A stretch of DNA of 64,000 nucleotides. Origin: an uncultured Christensenella sp. Its GTDB lineage: Bacteria; Bacillota; Clostridia; Christensenellales; DTU072. Positions 35,751 through 43,800 of the stretch are shown in pieces. A program made the translations under genes and the position numbers. The stretch lies in contig CAJLYQ010000001.1 in the NCBI GenBank assembly GCA_905210905.1, positions 9,896 to 73,895 on the forward strand, in the 5' to 3' direction. The number at the start of each line of letters is the position of its first letter. The first letter of the stretch is position 1. The notes under the pieces were generated by a model. It made no database searches and was not told the origin of the DNA. It worked only from the letters and a program-made list of their open reading frames with translations.

Positions 35751-36316
35751 AGCATATCTCCGTCGTTTTCTTTGCGGCTGAACCGCCTTGCGAGCAAAAA
35801 GAGTATAGTATCCCCCTTTTTATTCGCACACCCATTATACATTACGCGTACGCAAAAGTCAACGCGCTTCTTGTATATAAATAATATTTAAGACGCAGTT
35901 AAGGTTTCTTTTTCCCTGCTTTTTCCCTTTCCCTCGTAGTTTTTCTTTCTCCGCTCCCGATTTGTCGTTTCCGCCGCTTCGCTTTCCCCGCTTTTTCCGC
36001 TCTTTCATCGCTCTCGTTTTGTTCCGCACCCTTGCCTTTTTGCCGCGCGGAAACCGCTTTCTGCCGCTCGAAAAAAAATTTCCGATTTTTTTCTTTCGGT
36101 CGCGCCGAGATCGGTTTTTGCTTTTTAAGCGTGGTTTAAGGTTTCTTTAACTCACGTTAGGGTATCCTTAAAACGCTTATAAACTCTTGAGCGCGTTTCG
36201 GGCGCGCAAATAGGAAAACGGAAAGGAAAAATCGTAGATTATTAAGAAACGAGATTTAAGTAAATAAACGAAAGTGCCGTGTTTTACAAACCGAACGGCA
36301 AGGGAGAAAAGAGAAA
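35751..36316. other. Divergent intergenic region with a 230-bp pyrimidine-rich tract
   Basis: This 566-bp gap between the giant gene (minus) and the SLOG gene (plus) holds the giant's promoter and leader at its left end. From about 35905 to 36125 the plus strand is almost entirely C and T with short runs of G, and it is bracketed by two related sequences, GTTAAGGTTTCTTT (near 35897) and GTTTAAGGTTTCTTT (near 36134). Short open frames across the tract have low-complexity translations (runs of F, R, L, P), so I do not call a gene. No convincing plus-strand promoter was found for the downstream gene. Confidence 0.6.
35834..35862 (-). promoter_or_regulatory. SigmaA promoter of the giant gene
   Basis: On the minus strand, TTGACT (35857-35862) and a perfect TATAAT (35834-35839) are separated by exactly 17 bp. 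Transcription would start near 35827, giving a leader of about 77 nt. The promoter is close to consensus, so the 36 kb gene does not appear cryptic. Confidence 0.85.
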
Positions 36317-36877
36317 ATGAAAAAGATAATAGCCGTAGTGGGCGACGCTGCGACGGAAGAAGGCGGACTTAAAGAAAAGTTGGCGTTCGAAACGGGCAGG
36401 CTGCTCGTGGAAAACGGTTATCGCGTGCAAAGCGGCGGACTTAAAGGCGTGATGAACGCGGCGTTCAAGGGCGCGCGTTCGGCAAAAAACTACGTCGACG
36501 GCGACACCGTGGCGATAGTTCCGTCGTTCGACAGAACCGCCGCAAGCGAACACGCCGATGTGGTAGTCGCCACCGGATTGGATATTTACCGCAACGTAAT
36601 CGTAGCGAACGCGGACGCGGTAATCGCCATAGGCGGCGGCGCGGGAACGCTGAGCGAAATGGCTTCGGCGTGGGCGTTGAAACGGCTTATCGTGGCGTAC
36701 ACCGACGTGGACGGTTGGTCGGCGAAACTCGCCGGGACGAAAATCGACGGACGGAAAAGATACCCGTCCATACCCGACGACAGAGTTTACGCGGTTTCTT
36801 CCGCCGAAGAGGCGGTCGCTTTGATAAACGAAAAACTGCCGCTTTACACCACGGCATATCAGGGAATAAAAGATTAA
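36317..36877 (+). CDS. SLOG-fold (TIGR00725/LOG-like) nucleotide-binding protein
   Basis: 186 residues with a Rossmann-like fold: an N-terminal strand I-I-A-V-V-G-D, the segment R-V-Q-S-G-G-L-K-G-V-M-N-A-A-F-K-G-A typical of the family (usually 'V-x-T-G-G-x-x-G-V-M-x-A-x-x-x-G-A'), and a phosphate-binding loop I-G-G-G-A-G-T-L-S-E-M. These are hallmarks of the TIGR00725/SLOG group, relatives of lysine decarboxylase-like LOG proteins that bind nucleotides or nucleotide-derived ligands. The usual P-G-G-x-G-T-x-x-E motif appears as G-G-G-A-G-T-L-S-E. GGGAG lies about 10 nt before the ATG. It is 16 bp upstream of the HAD gene and probably cotranscribed with it. The substrate cannot be read from the sequence. 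Confidence 0.8.
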   Translation: MKKIIAVVGDAATEEGGLKEKLAFETGRLLVENGYRVQSGGLKGVMNAAFKGARSAKNYVDGDTVAIVPSFDRTAASEHADVVVATGLDIYRNVIVANADAVIAIGGGAGTLSEMASAWALKRLIVAYTDVDGWSAKLAGTKIDGRKRYPSIPDDRVYAVSSAEEAVALINEKLPLYTTAYQGIKD

Positions 36878-36893
36878 GGACGGATAAAAAACA

Positions 36894-37688
36894 ATGAAAT
36901 ACACGCACGTTTTTTGGGACTGGAACGGCACTTTGCTCGACGATCTGGATTACTGCATCGACGTGGTAAACGTTTCTCTCTCTTCCAGGGGAATGAATAT
37001 TATGACGAAAGAAACGTATCATAAACTTTTCCGTTTCCCCATAAAAGACTATTACCGGGATTTGGGTTTTGACTTCGAAAAGGACAGTTACGACGATCTT
37101 GCGGTCGAGTTTAACTCCAACTACGCTCTTTACGACGACAAACTTTCGCTCAGAAAACACGCTAAGGAAGTGCTTGCCGTTTTTCGCGGCAAAAAAATTC
37201 CGCAGTACATACTCAGCGCGAGCGAAAGGGTCGTGCTTGAAACCGCTCTCGCCCGTTACGGCATAGACGGTTATTTCGAAAAAGTTTTATGCACGGACAA
37301 CGTGCTTGCCGAAGGAAAAATTTCTTACGGTAAAAAATTCGTCGACACTTTGCCCGTCGACAGAAAAATTCTTCTTGTCGGCGACACCGAACACGATATC
37401 GAAACCGCCGAGGCGATCGGAGCGGACGTCGTTCTCGTTAAAGGCGGACATACTTCGGACGAAAAACTCTCTACGCTCGGCGTTAAAGTAATCTCCGACC
37501 TGCACGAACTGTATCCTATTATTCTCGGAGAAACGGTTTCCCCTGCGAAAATCAAACCGCCGATGACCGCCGCCGAGGCGGAAAAACGCTCGTTCGACAT
37601 AAACGAAGCCGAGCCGAAGAATTTCCGCACGAGATACAAAGATTTTTACGACGACTTAAAAAACACCAACAAAACGGAAGACTGGTAA
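36894..37688 (+). CDS. HAD-superfamily hydrolase (phosphoglycolate phosphatase-like)
   Basis: 264 residues. Motif I is D9-W-N11-G-T-L-L-D-D, with Asp9 as nucleophile; the usual second Asp is Asn11, a variant seen in some phosphoglycolate phosphatase-like proteins. Motif II is the Ser in Y-I-L-S-A-S-E, motif III a Lys in G-K-I-S-Y-G-K-K, and motif IV L-V-G-D-T-E-H-D. A helical cap lies between motifs I and II. It probably removes phosphate from a small phosphorylated metabolite. A charged tail of about 50 residues (from near residue 215) extends past the usual fold. It sits 16 bp after the SLOG gene and 2 bp before the next gene, so all three are likely one transcript. Confidence 0.85.
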   Translation: MKYTHVFWDWNGTLLDDLDYCIDVVNVSLSSRGMNIMTKETYHKLFRFPIKDYYRDLGFDFEKDSYDDLAVEFNSNYALYDDKLSLRKHAKEVLAVFRGKKIPQYILSASERVVLETALARYGIDGYFEKVLCTDNVLAEGKISYGKKFVDTLPVDRKILLVGDTEHDIETAEAIGADVVLVKGGHTSDEKLSTLGVKVISDLHELYPIILGETVSPAKIKPPMTAAEAEKRSFDINEAEPKNFRTRYKDFYDDLKNTNKTEDW

Positions 37689-37690
37689 GA

Positions 37691-39178
37691 ATGCGTTATT
37701 TAAGCGGCAGGGCCGCGCCGAGAATTATTTCGCTCGTTTTGCTTGCGGGCTTTTTTCTCATCGTTTCCGTTTTCCTTATCCGTCCGCAATCCGCGGCATT
37801 CGCAGACGAACGCTCCGATTTTTCGGCGGTTCTTCCGACTTCGTTCGATCTCGTTTACGACGGACGCGAACGCACGATTTCCCCCGTTCTGACGGGTTTT
37901 TCCGTAAACGCCGAATTCTCCTGGACAAAAAACGGAAAAACGTTTTCTTCTTCGCCTTTTATCACGGTTAAAAACGCGTCCGACAGCGGCGAATACGTCC
38001 TTACGGTTACGGAAAACGGCAAAACTTACGTCGACGGCACGGTGGTTAAAATCAGTCCTAAGCACATAAAAGCGAAAATAGGCACGTTCGTATGTTTTTA
38101 CGGAGAAGAGCCGTCTTTGCCGGAATACGAACTCCTTTCTTCCCCTGCTTACGGCGACGACGAAGACTCGATAGGTTTCTTTCTCGAACCCGTTAAACCG
38201 ACGGGCGCAGGTACGTACGAAATACGCGCCTATTGCCGAAACGAGAACTATTACACCAACGCGACAGGCTCGATAACCGTACTTAAAAAGGCGGTAAAAA
38301 CGAAGGTTAATTTTCCGCCCGTCTTGCTGATAACGCGCGGAGAAACGCTTAAATTTACCTTTACTTCGGACGGATTCGTCGGCTCGGACGACGCGGCGGT
38401 AACCGTTATGTATCACAAACTGAACGAGCGCGGCGTGCCGGGTATCGGCAACGAAGAAATCACTAGTTCGGGCAGATACGTGCTTACCGCGTTTTTTAAC
38501 GAACCGCAAAAAAACTACGAACTTTCTCTCGACGAGTTTTCTCGCGAAATTATGGTTTATCCGAGAGAAAAAGAAGTTAACGGTATCGAGATTTTTATCG
38601 AAAACGGTTTCGTTCCGTCGGTAAATTGCGACGTGGTTTATCTCGATAAAGAGAATTACGCAAAGCAGTACGAAAGACCTCTCGATCTTCAGCTAGTGTA
38701 CGACGCTTTCGCCGTGGACTTTCACCGGACAAGCGAGGGTAAAATGGAAGTAAGGGTTCCCGTAATTGACGAAAGAAGTTACTATACTGTCGCTTTCGTT
38801 TCGTACGACGATACCCTTAAATATATGCCGTGCGAAATAAAAGACGGTTTCGTCACGTTTGAAGTAAGCACCGCTCACACGGTTTTTATTCTATGGAAAG
38901 ACAAGGATTACCGACCCTACGCGCTTGCTTGCGTATTGCTTGCTTTGCTCCTGGTTTCGCTCGTTTTCATATTTATAAAAACTTACAAAAAATACAAATC
39001 TCTTAAATTTTCCGCTTATTCGTTTTTACCGCTTATCGGCGCAGGTTCTATCGCACGTAACTCGGTATACTTCTTCGCTTTTTCGGCGATTGCGCTCGGT
39101 TTTGCGTGTCTTGTTTTTGCCGTTGCGACGGTTGTCGTCAACGCTCGGATACGCTTTTTGCGCAAGAAAGGCAAGTAG
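37691..39178 (+). CDS. Membrane-anchored surface protein with Ig-like beta domains
   Basis: 495 residues. A hydrophobic N terminus (residues about 12-37, ending in A-A-F-A-D) is a signal peptide. The exported part has beta-rich segments; one with L-V-Y-D-G-R-E-R-T-I-S-P and one with G-A-G-T-Y-E-I-R-A resemble MBG/Ig-like repeats of Gram-positive surface proteins. Two C-terminal hydrophobic stretches (A-L-A-C-V-L-L-A-L-L-L-V-S-L-V-F near residue 412, and F-F-A-F-S-A-I-A-L-G-F near 460) and the tail R-F-L-R-K-K-G-K place the end in or across the membrane. The ATG is 2 bp after the HAD stop, which suggests translational coupling. Function is unknown; a role in envelope sensing or adhesion is only a guess. 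Confidence 0.75.
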   Translation: MRYLSGRAAPRIISLVLLAGFFLIVSVFLIRPQSAAFADERSDFSAVLPTSFDLVYDGRERTISPVLTGFSVNAEFSWTKNGKTFSSSPFITVKNASDSGEYVLTVTENGKTYVDGTVVKISPKHIKAKIGTFVCFYGEEPSLPEYELLSSPAYGDDEDSIGFFLEPVKPTGAGTYEIRAYCRNENYYTNATGSITVLKKAVKTKVNFPPVLLITRGETLKFTFTSDGFVGSDDAAVTVMYHKLNERGVPGIGNEEITSSGRYVLTAFFNEPQKNYELSLDEFSREIMVYPREKEVNGIEIFIENGFVPSVNCDVVYLDKENYAKQYERPLDLQLVYDAFAVDFHRTSEGKMEVRVPVIDERSYYTVAFVSYDDTLKYMPCEIKDGFVTFEVSTAHTVFILWKDKDYRPYALACVLLALLLVSLVFIFIKTYKKYKSLKFSAYSFLPLIGAGSIARNSVYFFAFSAIALGFACLVFAVATVVVNARIRFLRKKGK

Positions 39179-39254
39179 GGAAAGTTTTGTTTTTTCTTTT
39201 ATTAAAAAGTAATTGCAAAAATCGGTTAAAAGTGTTACCATTTATAAATAAAAA

Positions 39255-39266
39255 AAGGAATTCCTT
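39255..39266. promoter_or_regulatory. 12-bp perfect palindrome upstream of the alcohol dehydrogenase gene
   Basis: AAGGAATTCCTT lies 21 bp before the ATG in an AT-rich leader, just upstream of the ribosome binding site (CGGAGG). It could be an operator or a chance palindrome. No clear -35/-10 pair was found in this 109-bp gap. Confidence 0.3.
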
Positions 39267-39287
39267 ATATAGATTTTCGGAGGTCTT

Positions 39288-40505
39288 ATGAATATTTTTG
39301 AAAAAGGCTATTGCAGAGTTTATCAGGCAGGAATGAGAGTAGGAATGAAAATTCTTAACTTCCGCGAACCGGTCATAATCAACGGTCTCGACAAACTCCC
39401 CGACGCCGTGGTTAAAGAAGGTCTCGGTTCGGTTCTCATCGTTACCGACGACGTTTTGCACAACAAACTTCACTTAATCGACGGACTTAAACAAGGTTTG
39501 GAAGAGAAAGGCGTAAAATACTGCGTTTTCGATAAAACCGTACCCAACCCGACCATTCCCAACATCGAAGAAGCGTACGCTATGTACAAAGAAAACGCTT
39601 GCGAAGGCATCATCGCTTTCGGCGGCGGTTCTCCGATGGACTGCGCGAAAGGCGTAGGCTGCAGAGTCGCTCGTCCCAACAAGACGATTCCGCAAATGAA
39701 AGGCACGCTTAAAGTACGCAAAAAACTCCCCACGATTTTCGCTATCCCCACGACTAGCGGAACGGGCAGCGAAGCGACGGTTGCGGCGGTTGTTTCCAAC
39801 CCCGAAACCCACGAAAAATATCCTATCAACGACCCCGTGCTTATTCCTAAATACGCCGTGCTCGACCCGACGCTTACGCTCGGATTGCCCAAGCACATTA
39901 CGTCTACCACGGGTATGGACGCTCTTACCCACGCGGTTGAAGCCTACATCGGCAAAAGCACGACCGACCAGACCCGCGCTTGGTGCGTAAAAGCGACCAA
40001 ACTTATTTTCGAAAACCTTAAAGACGTTTACGACGACGGCACGAACCTTAAAAAACGTAAAAATATGCAATGGGCGTCGTTCTATGCGGGCGAAGCGTTC
40101 ACCCGTTCTTACGTAGGTTACGTTCACTCCATCGCGCACACGCTCGGCGGAATGTACGGAGTACCGCACGGTCTTGCCAACGCGGTTATTCTTCCCCACG
40201 TTCTCGACTACTTCGGTTCCAGCATTTACCGCCCCCTTGCCGAACTTGCCAACGCGGTAGGCATTAAGGGCGCAAACGACGAAGTGAAAGCGAAAGCGTT
40301 TATCCGCGCGATAAAAGAAATGAACGAATATATGCAGATCCCGACCCAAATCAAGGGTATCAAGGAAGAAGACATTCCGACGATGGTAGCGCGTTCTCTC
40401 AAAGAAGCAAATCCGCTCTACCCCGTACCGAAGTTTATGGGCAAGGAAGAAATGACCGCTATGTACCACGAAATTATGGCTCCGGCGGAAGAAGAAACGA
40501 AATAA
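39288..40505 (+). CDS. Iron-containing (group III) alcohol dehydrogenase
   Basis: 405 residues, the normal length for the family. It should interconvert an alcohol and aldehyde/ketone with NAD(P)H. The nucleotide-binding loop is F-G-G-G-S-P-M-D-C-A-K-G, and the predicted metal ligands are D211, H215 (D-A-L-T-H-A-V-E-A-Y), H280 (H-S-I-A-H-T-L-G-G) and H294 (P-H-G-L-A-N-A). Their spacing (4, 65, 14) is close to that of the FucO-type enzymes. A strong CGGAGG lies 5 nt before the ATG. The gene is monocistronic, with its own terminator 26 bp downstream. Substrate preference (ethanol, butanol, 1,2-diol) cannot be decided. Confidence 0.93.
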   Translation: MNIFEKGYCRVYQAGMRVGMKILNFREPVIINGLDKLPDAVVKEGLGSVLIVTDDVLHNKLHLIDGLKQGLEEKGVKYCVFDKTVPNPTIPNIEEAYAMYKENACEGIIAFGGGSPMDCAKGVGCRVARPNKTIPQMKGTLKVRKKLPTIFAIPTTSGTGSEATVAAVVSNPETHEKYPINDPVLIPKYAVLDPTLTLGLPKHITSTTGMDALTHAVEAYIGKSTTDQTRAWCVKATKLIFENLKDVYDDGTNLKKRKNMQWASFYAGEAFTRSYVGYVHSIAHTLGGMYGVPHGLANAVILPHVLDYFGSSIYRPLAELANAVGIKGANDEVKAKAFIRAIKEMNEYMQIPTQIKGIKEEDIPTMVARSLKEANPLYPVPKFMGKEEMTAMYHEIMAPAEEETK

Positions 40506-40530
40506 GTTTTTATAAAACGAACAAAAAAAT

Positions 40531-40563
40531 TAAAACGGTTCTTACGGACCGTTTTATTTTTTT
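40531..40563 (+). terminator. Rho-independent terminator after the alcohol dehydrogenase gene
   Basis: Stem TAAAACGGT / ACCGTTTTA (9 bp) with an 8-nt loop, followed by seven T residues. It separates the dehydrogenase from the tilS operon. Confidence 0.9.
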
Positions 40564-40606
40564 CCCGCCCTTTTTCTTTTGTGCGGTTTTTATACCGTAA
40601 TAACAA

Positions 40607-40635
40607 TTGATATTTTCCTCGATTGAGTGTAAAAT
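40607..40635 (+). promoter_or_regulatory. SigmaA promoter of the tilS operon, predicted to give a leaderless mRNA
   Basis: TTGATA (40607-40612), a 17-bp spacer and TAAAAT (40630-40635). Only 6 nt separate the -10 box from the tilS ATG at 40642, so the +1 base should fall on or within a base of the A of the start codon. No Shine-Dalgarno sequence is present. Confidence 0.75.
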
Positions 40636-40641
40636 AGTCGT

Positions 40642-41913
40642 ATGGAATTAGTCGTGGAAAAATACGCCGGGAAAATAGGCGTTGCGGTAAGCGGCGGCAT
40701 CGACAGTATGTGCCTTTTACACGCGTTCTGTCTGGCAGGGCAGGACGTGCTTGCGATAAACGTAGAACACGGCATACGCGGCGAAACTTCCCTTCGCGAC
40801 ACCGACTTCGTTCGGGCTTACTGCAAACTCAACAACGTTCCTTTCGTGACGCGCTCGGTAGACGCGCTTAACTCCTGCCTTAGCGGCGAAAGCGTGGAAA
40901 CCTGCGCTCGCAGACTGCGTTACGCATTTTTCGACGAACTTCTTTCTTCCGGCACCGTAACAAAAATCGCGCTTGCGCACCACGCCGACGACAACGCGGA
41001 AACCGTTCTTATGCGTATCTTCCGCGGAACGGGCATACACGGCTTGGGCGGTATTACCGACCGCGACGACTTTATTCGCCCGTTTATCCGTTACACCCGT
41101 AAACAAATCGAAAAATACGCTTCTGTTCATTCCGTTCCTTTCGTCACCGACGAAACCAACCTTTCTTCCGACTACACGCGCAACTATATAAGAAACGAAC
41201 TTATGCCGGTAATAAACGCCCGTTTTCCCGACGCGGAAGCGGCGATCGCAAGGCTTTCCGAATGCGCTCTCGAAACCGACGAGTACTTGTCTTCCCTTTG
41301 TCCCAAAGCGGAAAAACTCCCGTACGGCGCACGCTTAAAGTCCTTTTTCGGATTACCGAAAATCATACAAAAGTATTCCGTAATGCTTGCTGTTAAACAA
41401 CTCGGCTTTCTTCAGGATTTTGAGGCAAGACACGTGGAAGCGGTATGCTCGTTGTCGGAAAAACCCAACAACACTTCGATCGATTTACCGTTTAACCTCG
41501 TTTGCGTCAGGTACGGCGACGGAATAATTATCACGGAACGCACCCCGGAGGCGTTTCCGCCCGCAGCCTTCGGCGAGGACGGTGTTTACGCGTTTGGCGG
41601 CAGCCGTTATTTCGTCCGCAAGGGAAGCGGCATTATCAAGGGCGCGTCGCTTGACGGCGACAGGCTGCCGGACAAGTGCGTCGTACGCACGAGAAGAGAC
41701 GGCGACGTCTTCAAACGCGTAAACGGGAAAAGAAAACTTCTCGGCGATTATCTTAACGACCTTAAACTGTCCAAACCCGAAAAAGACTCGCTTTTGGTAC
41801 TGGCAAAAGACAGCGAAATATATGCGGTCCTCGGAGTGGAAACCGCGGATTCGGTAAAAATTACGGACGATACCGTTAATATACTTCACATTATCAGGGA
41901 GCAAATCAAATGA
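40642..41913 (+). CDS. tilS: tRNA(Ile)-lysidine synthase TilS
   Basis: 423 residues. TilS attaches lysine to C34 of tRNA-Ile(CAU) with ATP so that it decodes AUA. The PP-loop ATP-pyrophosphatase motif S17-G-G-I-D-S22 is near the N terminus, A-L-A-H-H-A-D-D-N-A-E-T follows at about residue 110, and the C-terminal substrate-binding domain has R-R-D-G-D near residue 350. The ATG at 40642 is chosen because the PP-loop begins only 16 residues later and no other start fits. It is the first of four overlapping genes and overlaps hpt by 4 nt (ATGA). The pairing with hpt is typical of Firmicutes. Confidence 0.95.
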   Translation: MELVVEKYAGKIGVAVSGGIDSMCLLHAFCLAGQDVLAINVEHGIRGETSLRDTDFVRAYCKLNNVPFVTRSVDALNSCLSGESVETCARRLRYAFFDELLSSGTVTKIALAHHADDNAETVLMRIFRGTGIHGLGGITDRDDFIRPFIRYTRKQIEKYASVHSVPFVTDETNLSSDYTRNYIRNELMPVINARFPDAEAAIARLSECALETDEYLSSLCPKAEKLPYGARLKSFFGLPKIIQKYSVMLAVKQLGFLQDFEARHVEAVCSLSEKPNNTSIDLPFNLVCVRYGDGIIITERTPEAFPPAAFGEDGVYAFGGSRYFVRKGSGIIKGASLDGDRLPDKCVVRTRRDGDVFKRVNGKRKLLGDYLNDLKLSKPEKDSLLVLAKDSEIYAVLGVETADSVKITDDTVNILHIIREQIK

Positions 41914-42446
41914 AAAACGACATTGCAAAAGTACTGTTTACCAGAGAAGAAATCGAAAAAAGAGTGTGCGAACTTGCCGCGGAAATCAACCGCGACTATG
42001 CCGGCGAAGAAATCATTTTTATCGGAATTCTCCGCGGAAGTTGCTACTTTCTTTGCGACTTAACCCGTCACGTCGAAGAATCGGCTTATATCGAGTTTAT
42101 GTCCGTTTCCAGTTACAAAGGCACGAAATCCAGCGGAGAAGTAAGAATAAACACCGACATCTCGATGCCGATCGAAGGTAAAAACGTAATAATCGTCGAA
42201 GACATCATCGACACTGGTTCTACCCTCGCTTACCTTAAACGAATTATGCTCGAACGCCGCCCCAAATCTTTCAAAATCTGCACTCTTCTAGACAAACCGT
42301 CGAGAAGAAAGGTTGAAATAGAAGGCGACTACGTCGGTTTTACCGTCCCAGACGAATTCGTAGTCGGTTACGGTCTCGATTACAACCAAAAATATCGTAA
42401 CTATCCCCATATAGGAGTGCTTAAACCCGAAATATATGAAGATTAA
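41910..42446 (+). CDS. hpt: Hypoxanthine phosphoribosyltransferase
   Basis: 178 residues, usual length. It salvages hypoxanthine or guanine to IMP/GMP with PRPP. The PRPP-binding loop V-E-D-I-I-D-T-G-S-T is at residues 96-105, I-L-R-G-S follows the first strands, and V-P-D-E-F-V-V-G-Y-G-L-D-Y is the C-terminal purine-binding segment. It starts inside the last codons of tilS (overlap 4 nt), with GGGAGC upstream as ribosome binding site. It overlaps the next gene by 11 nt. Confidence 0.95.
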   Translation: MKNDIAKVLFTREEIEKRVCELAAEINRDYAGEEIIFIGILRGSCYFLCDLTRHVEESAYIEFMSVSSYKGTKSSGEVRINTDISMPIEGKNVIIVEDIIDTGSTLAYLKRIMLERRPKSFKICTLLDKPSRRKVEIEGDYVGFTVPDEFVVGYGLDYNQKYRNYPHIGVLKPEIYED

Positions 42447-43800
42447 ATTCGACGCCGACTTAAAAGAACTTGCGGAACTTTTCCCCGTCCCCCTTTATGC
42501 GGTCGGCGGTTACGTCCGCGACTCTTTACTCGGTTATTCTCCGTGCGACGTGGATATTACGAGCGAACTTCCCCCCGAAGAAGTGAAAAAAATTCTTTCT
42601 TCTTCCCCTTACGAAGTCAAAGACGGAAGTAAAAAACTTCTTACGCTCATAATAAAACGCAACGGAGCAAGTTACGAATACACGGCGTTCCGCTTCGACA
42701 GTTACGCCGGCGGTCACCGCCCTGCCGTAGTTACGCACTGCACCGATATTGCGGTGGACGCGTCGCGCAGGGACTTTACGGTAAACGCAATTTATTACGA
42801 CATCAAACGCGACGAGATCGTCGATCCGTTAAACGGACTAAACGACTTAAAAAACAAGACGTTACGTTCTACGCGCTCGCCGCAGGAAGTTTTTTCCGAA
42901 GACGGACTTCGCCTTATGCGGCTCGCGCGCTTTGCCGCGAGTCTAGGGTTTACTCCCCTTTGTTCGGTCATTTCGGCGGCAAAGGAAAATCGGTTTTTAA
43001 TAGACGATATCAGCAAAGAGCGCATACGCGACGAACTGGACAAAATCCTTATTGCGGATACCTTTTACGGCGTTAAGGACGCCCAATATTACGGATTAGA
43101 ACTGCTTAACGATATAGGCGTGCTTGAAAGAATTTTGCCCGACCTATGCCGCGGAATAGGTATGAACCAACGTTCGGACTTCCACAAATACGACGTGTTC
43201 GAACACATTCTCCACACGGTAAAAGAAGCAGACAAGGAAGTAAGGCTCGCCGCTTTGATGCACGACGTAGCCAAGCCGTATATGATGATCAACACCGGGT
43301 TTTACCGCGGTCACGACAAGGAAGGCGGCGTAATGACCCGTCGGATACTGACCGAACTCAGATACCCTGCCGCCGTAGTCGAAGAAACGGCTCGACTCGT
43401 GGAAAACCATATGTTTAACCTTAGAAACGACGTCCGAGAAAGCACTATGCGAAAATTCCTTTTGCACAACTCGGACATAGCGGAAAAACTCGTTAAACTT
43501 AAATACGCGGACTACAAAGGCAGCGGACTTGCCGATTACGACACTCTGCAAAGCGCGGACGCAATTACCGCCGAACTGAAAAAAATGAAAGAAGAAGGCG
43601 TTCCTTTTACGGTAAGCGAACTGCTCGTGAACGGAAACGACCTTAAACAGATACCGTCGATACCCGAAAACAAGCGCGGCGAAGCGTTAAACGCGTTGCT
43701 AGAAGAACGGGTTTTGCCGTCTTCACCGCTCACAACGAAAGAAAAACAACTGGATTTCATAAAAAATTACGCACGGAGGCAAAAATGGATTACGGAATAA
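42436..43800 (+). CDS. tRNA nucleotidyltransferase (CCA-adding family) with HD domain
   Basis: 454 residues, class II poly(A) polymerase/CCA-adding enzyme. The head has Y-A-V-G-G-Y-V-R-D-S-L-L-G (residues 21-33) and the metal-binding pair D38-x-D40 in C-D-V-D-I-T. The neck has R-R-D-F-T-V-N-A and E-D-G-L-R-L-M-R-L-A-R-F. An HD phosphohydrolase domain follows (H276-D277 in A-L-M-H-D-V-A-K-P). It repairs or completes the 3' CCA end of tRNAs, so it fits with tilS as tRNA maturation. Whether it adds CCA alone or only part of it cannot be told by eye. Overlaps hpt by 11 nt and the next gene by 16 nt. Confidence 0.92.
   Translation: MKIKFDADLKELAELFPVPLYAVGGYVRDSLLGYSPCDVDITSELPPEEVKKILSSSPYEVKDGSKKLLTLIIKRNGASYEYTAFRFDSYAGGHRPAVVTHCTDIAVDASRRDFTVNAIYYDIKRDEIVDPLNGLNDLKNKTLRSTRSPQEVFSEDGLRLMRLARFAASLGFTPLCSVISAAKENRFLIDDISKERIRDELDKILIADTFYGVKDAQYYGLELLNDIGVLERILPDLCRGIGMNQRSDFHKYDVFEHILHTVKEADKEVRLAALMHDVAKPYMMINTGFYRGHDKEGGVMTRRILTELRYPAAVVEETARLVENHMFNLRNDVRESTMRKFLLHNSDIAEKLVKLKYADYKGSGLADYDTLQSADAITAELKKMKEEGVPFTVSELLVNGNDLKQIPSIPENKRGEALNALLEERVLPSSPLTTKEKQLDFIKNYARRQKWITE

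Noticed and set aside
1..35750. The giant frame could be several adjacent genes
   Set aside because: No stop codon was met on translation, the register is constant at both ends, and no internal signal peptide with ribosome binding site was seen.
35962..36150. A 62-residue open frame in the pyrimidine tract
   Set aside because: The translation is low-complexity F/R/L/P, a product of base composition.
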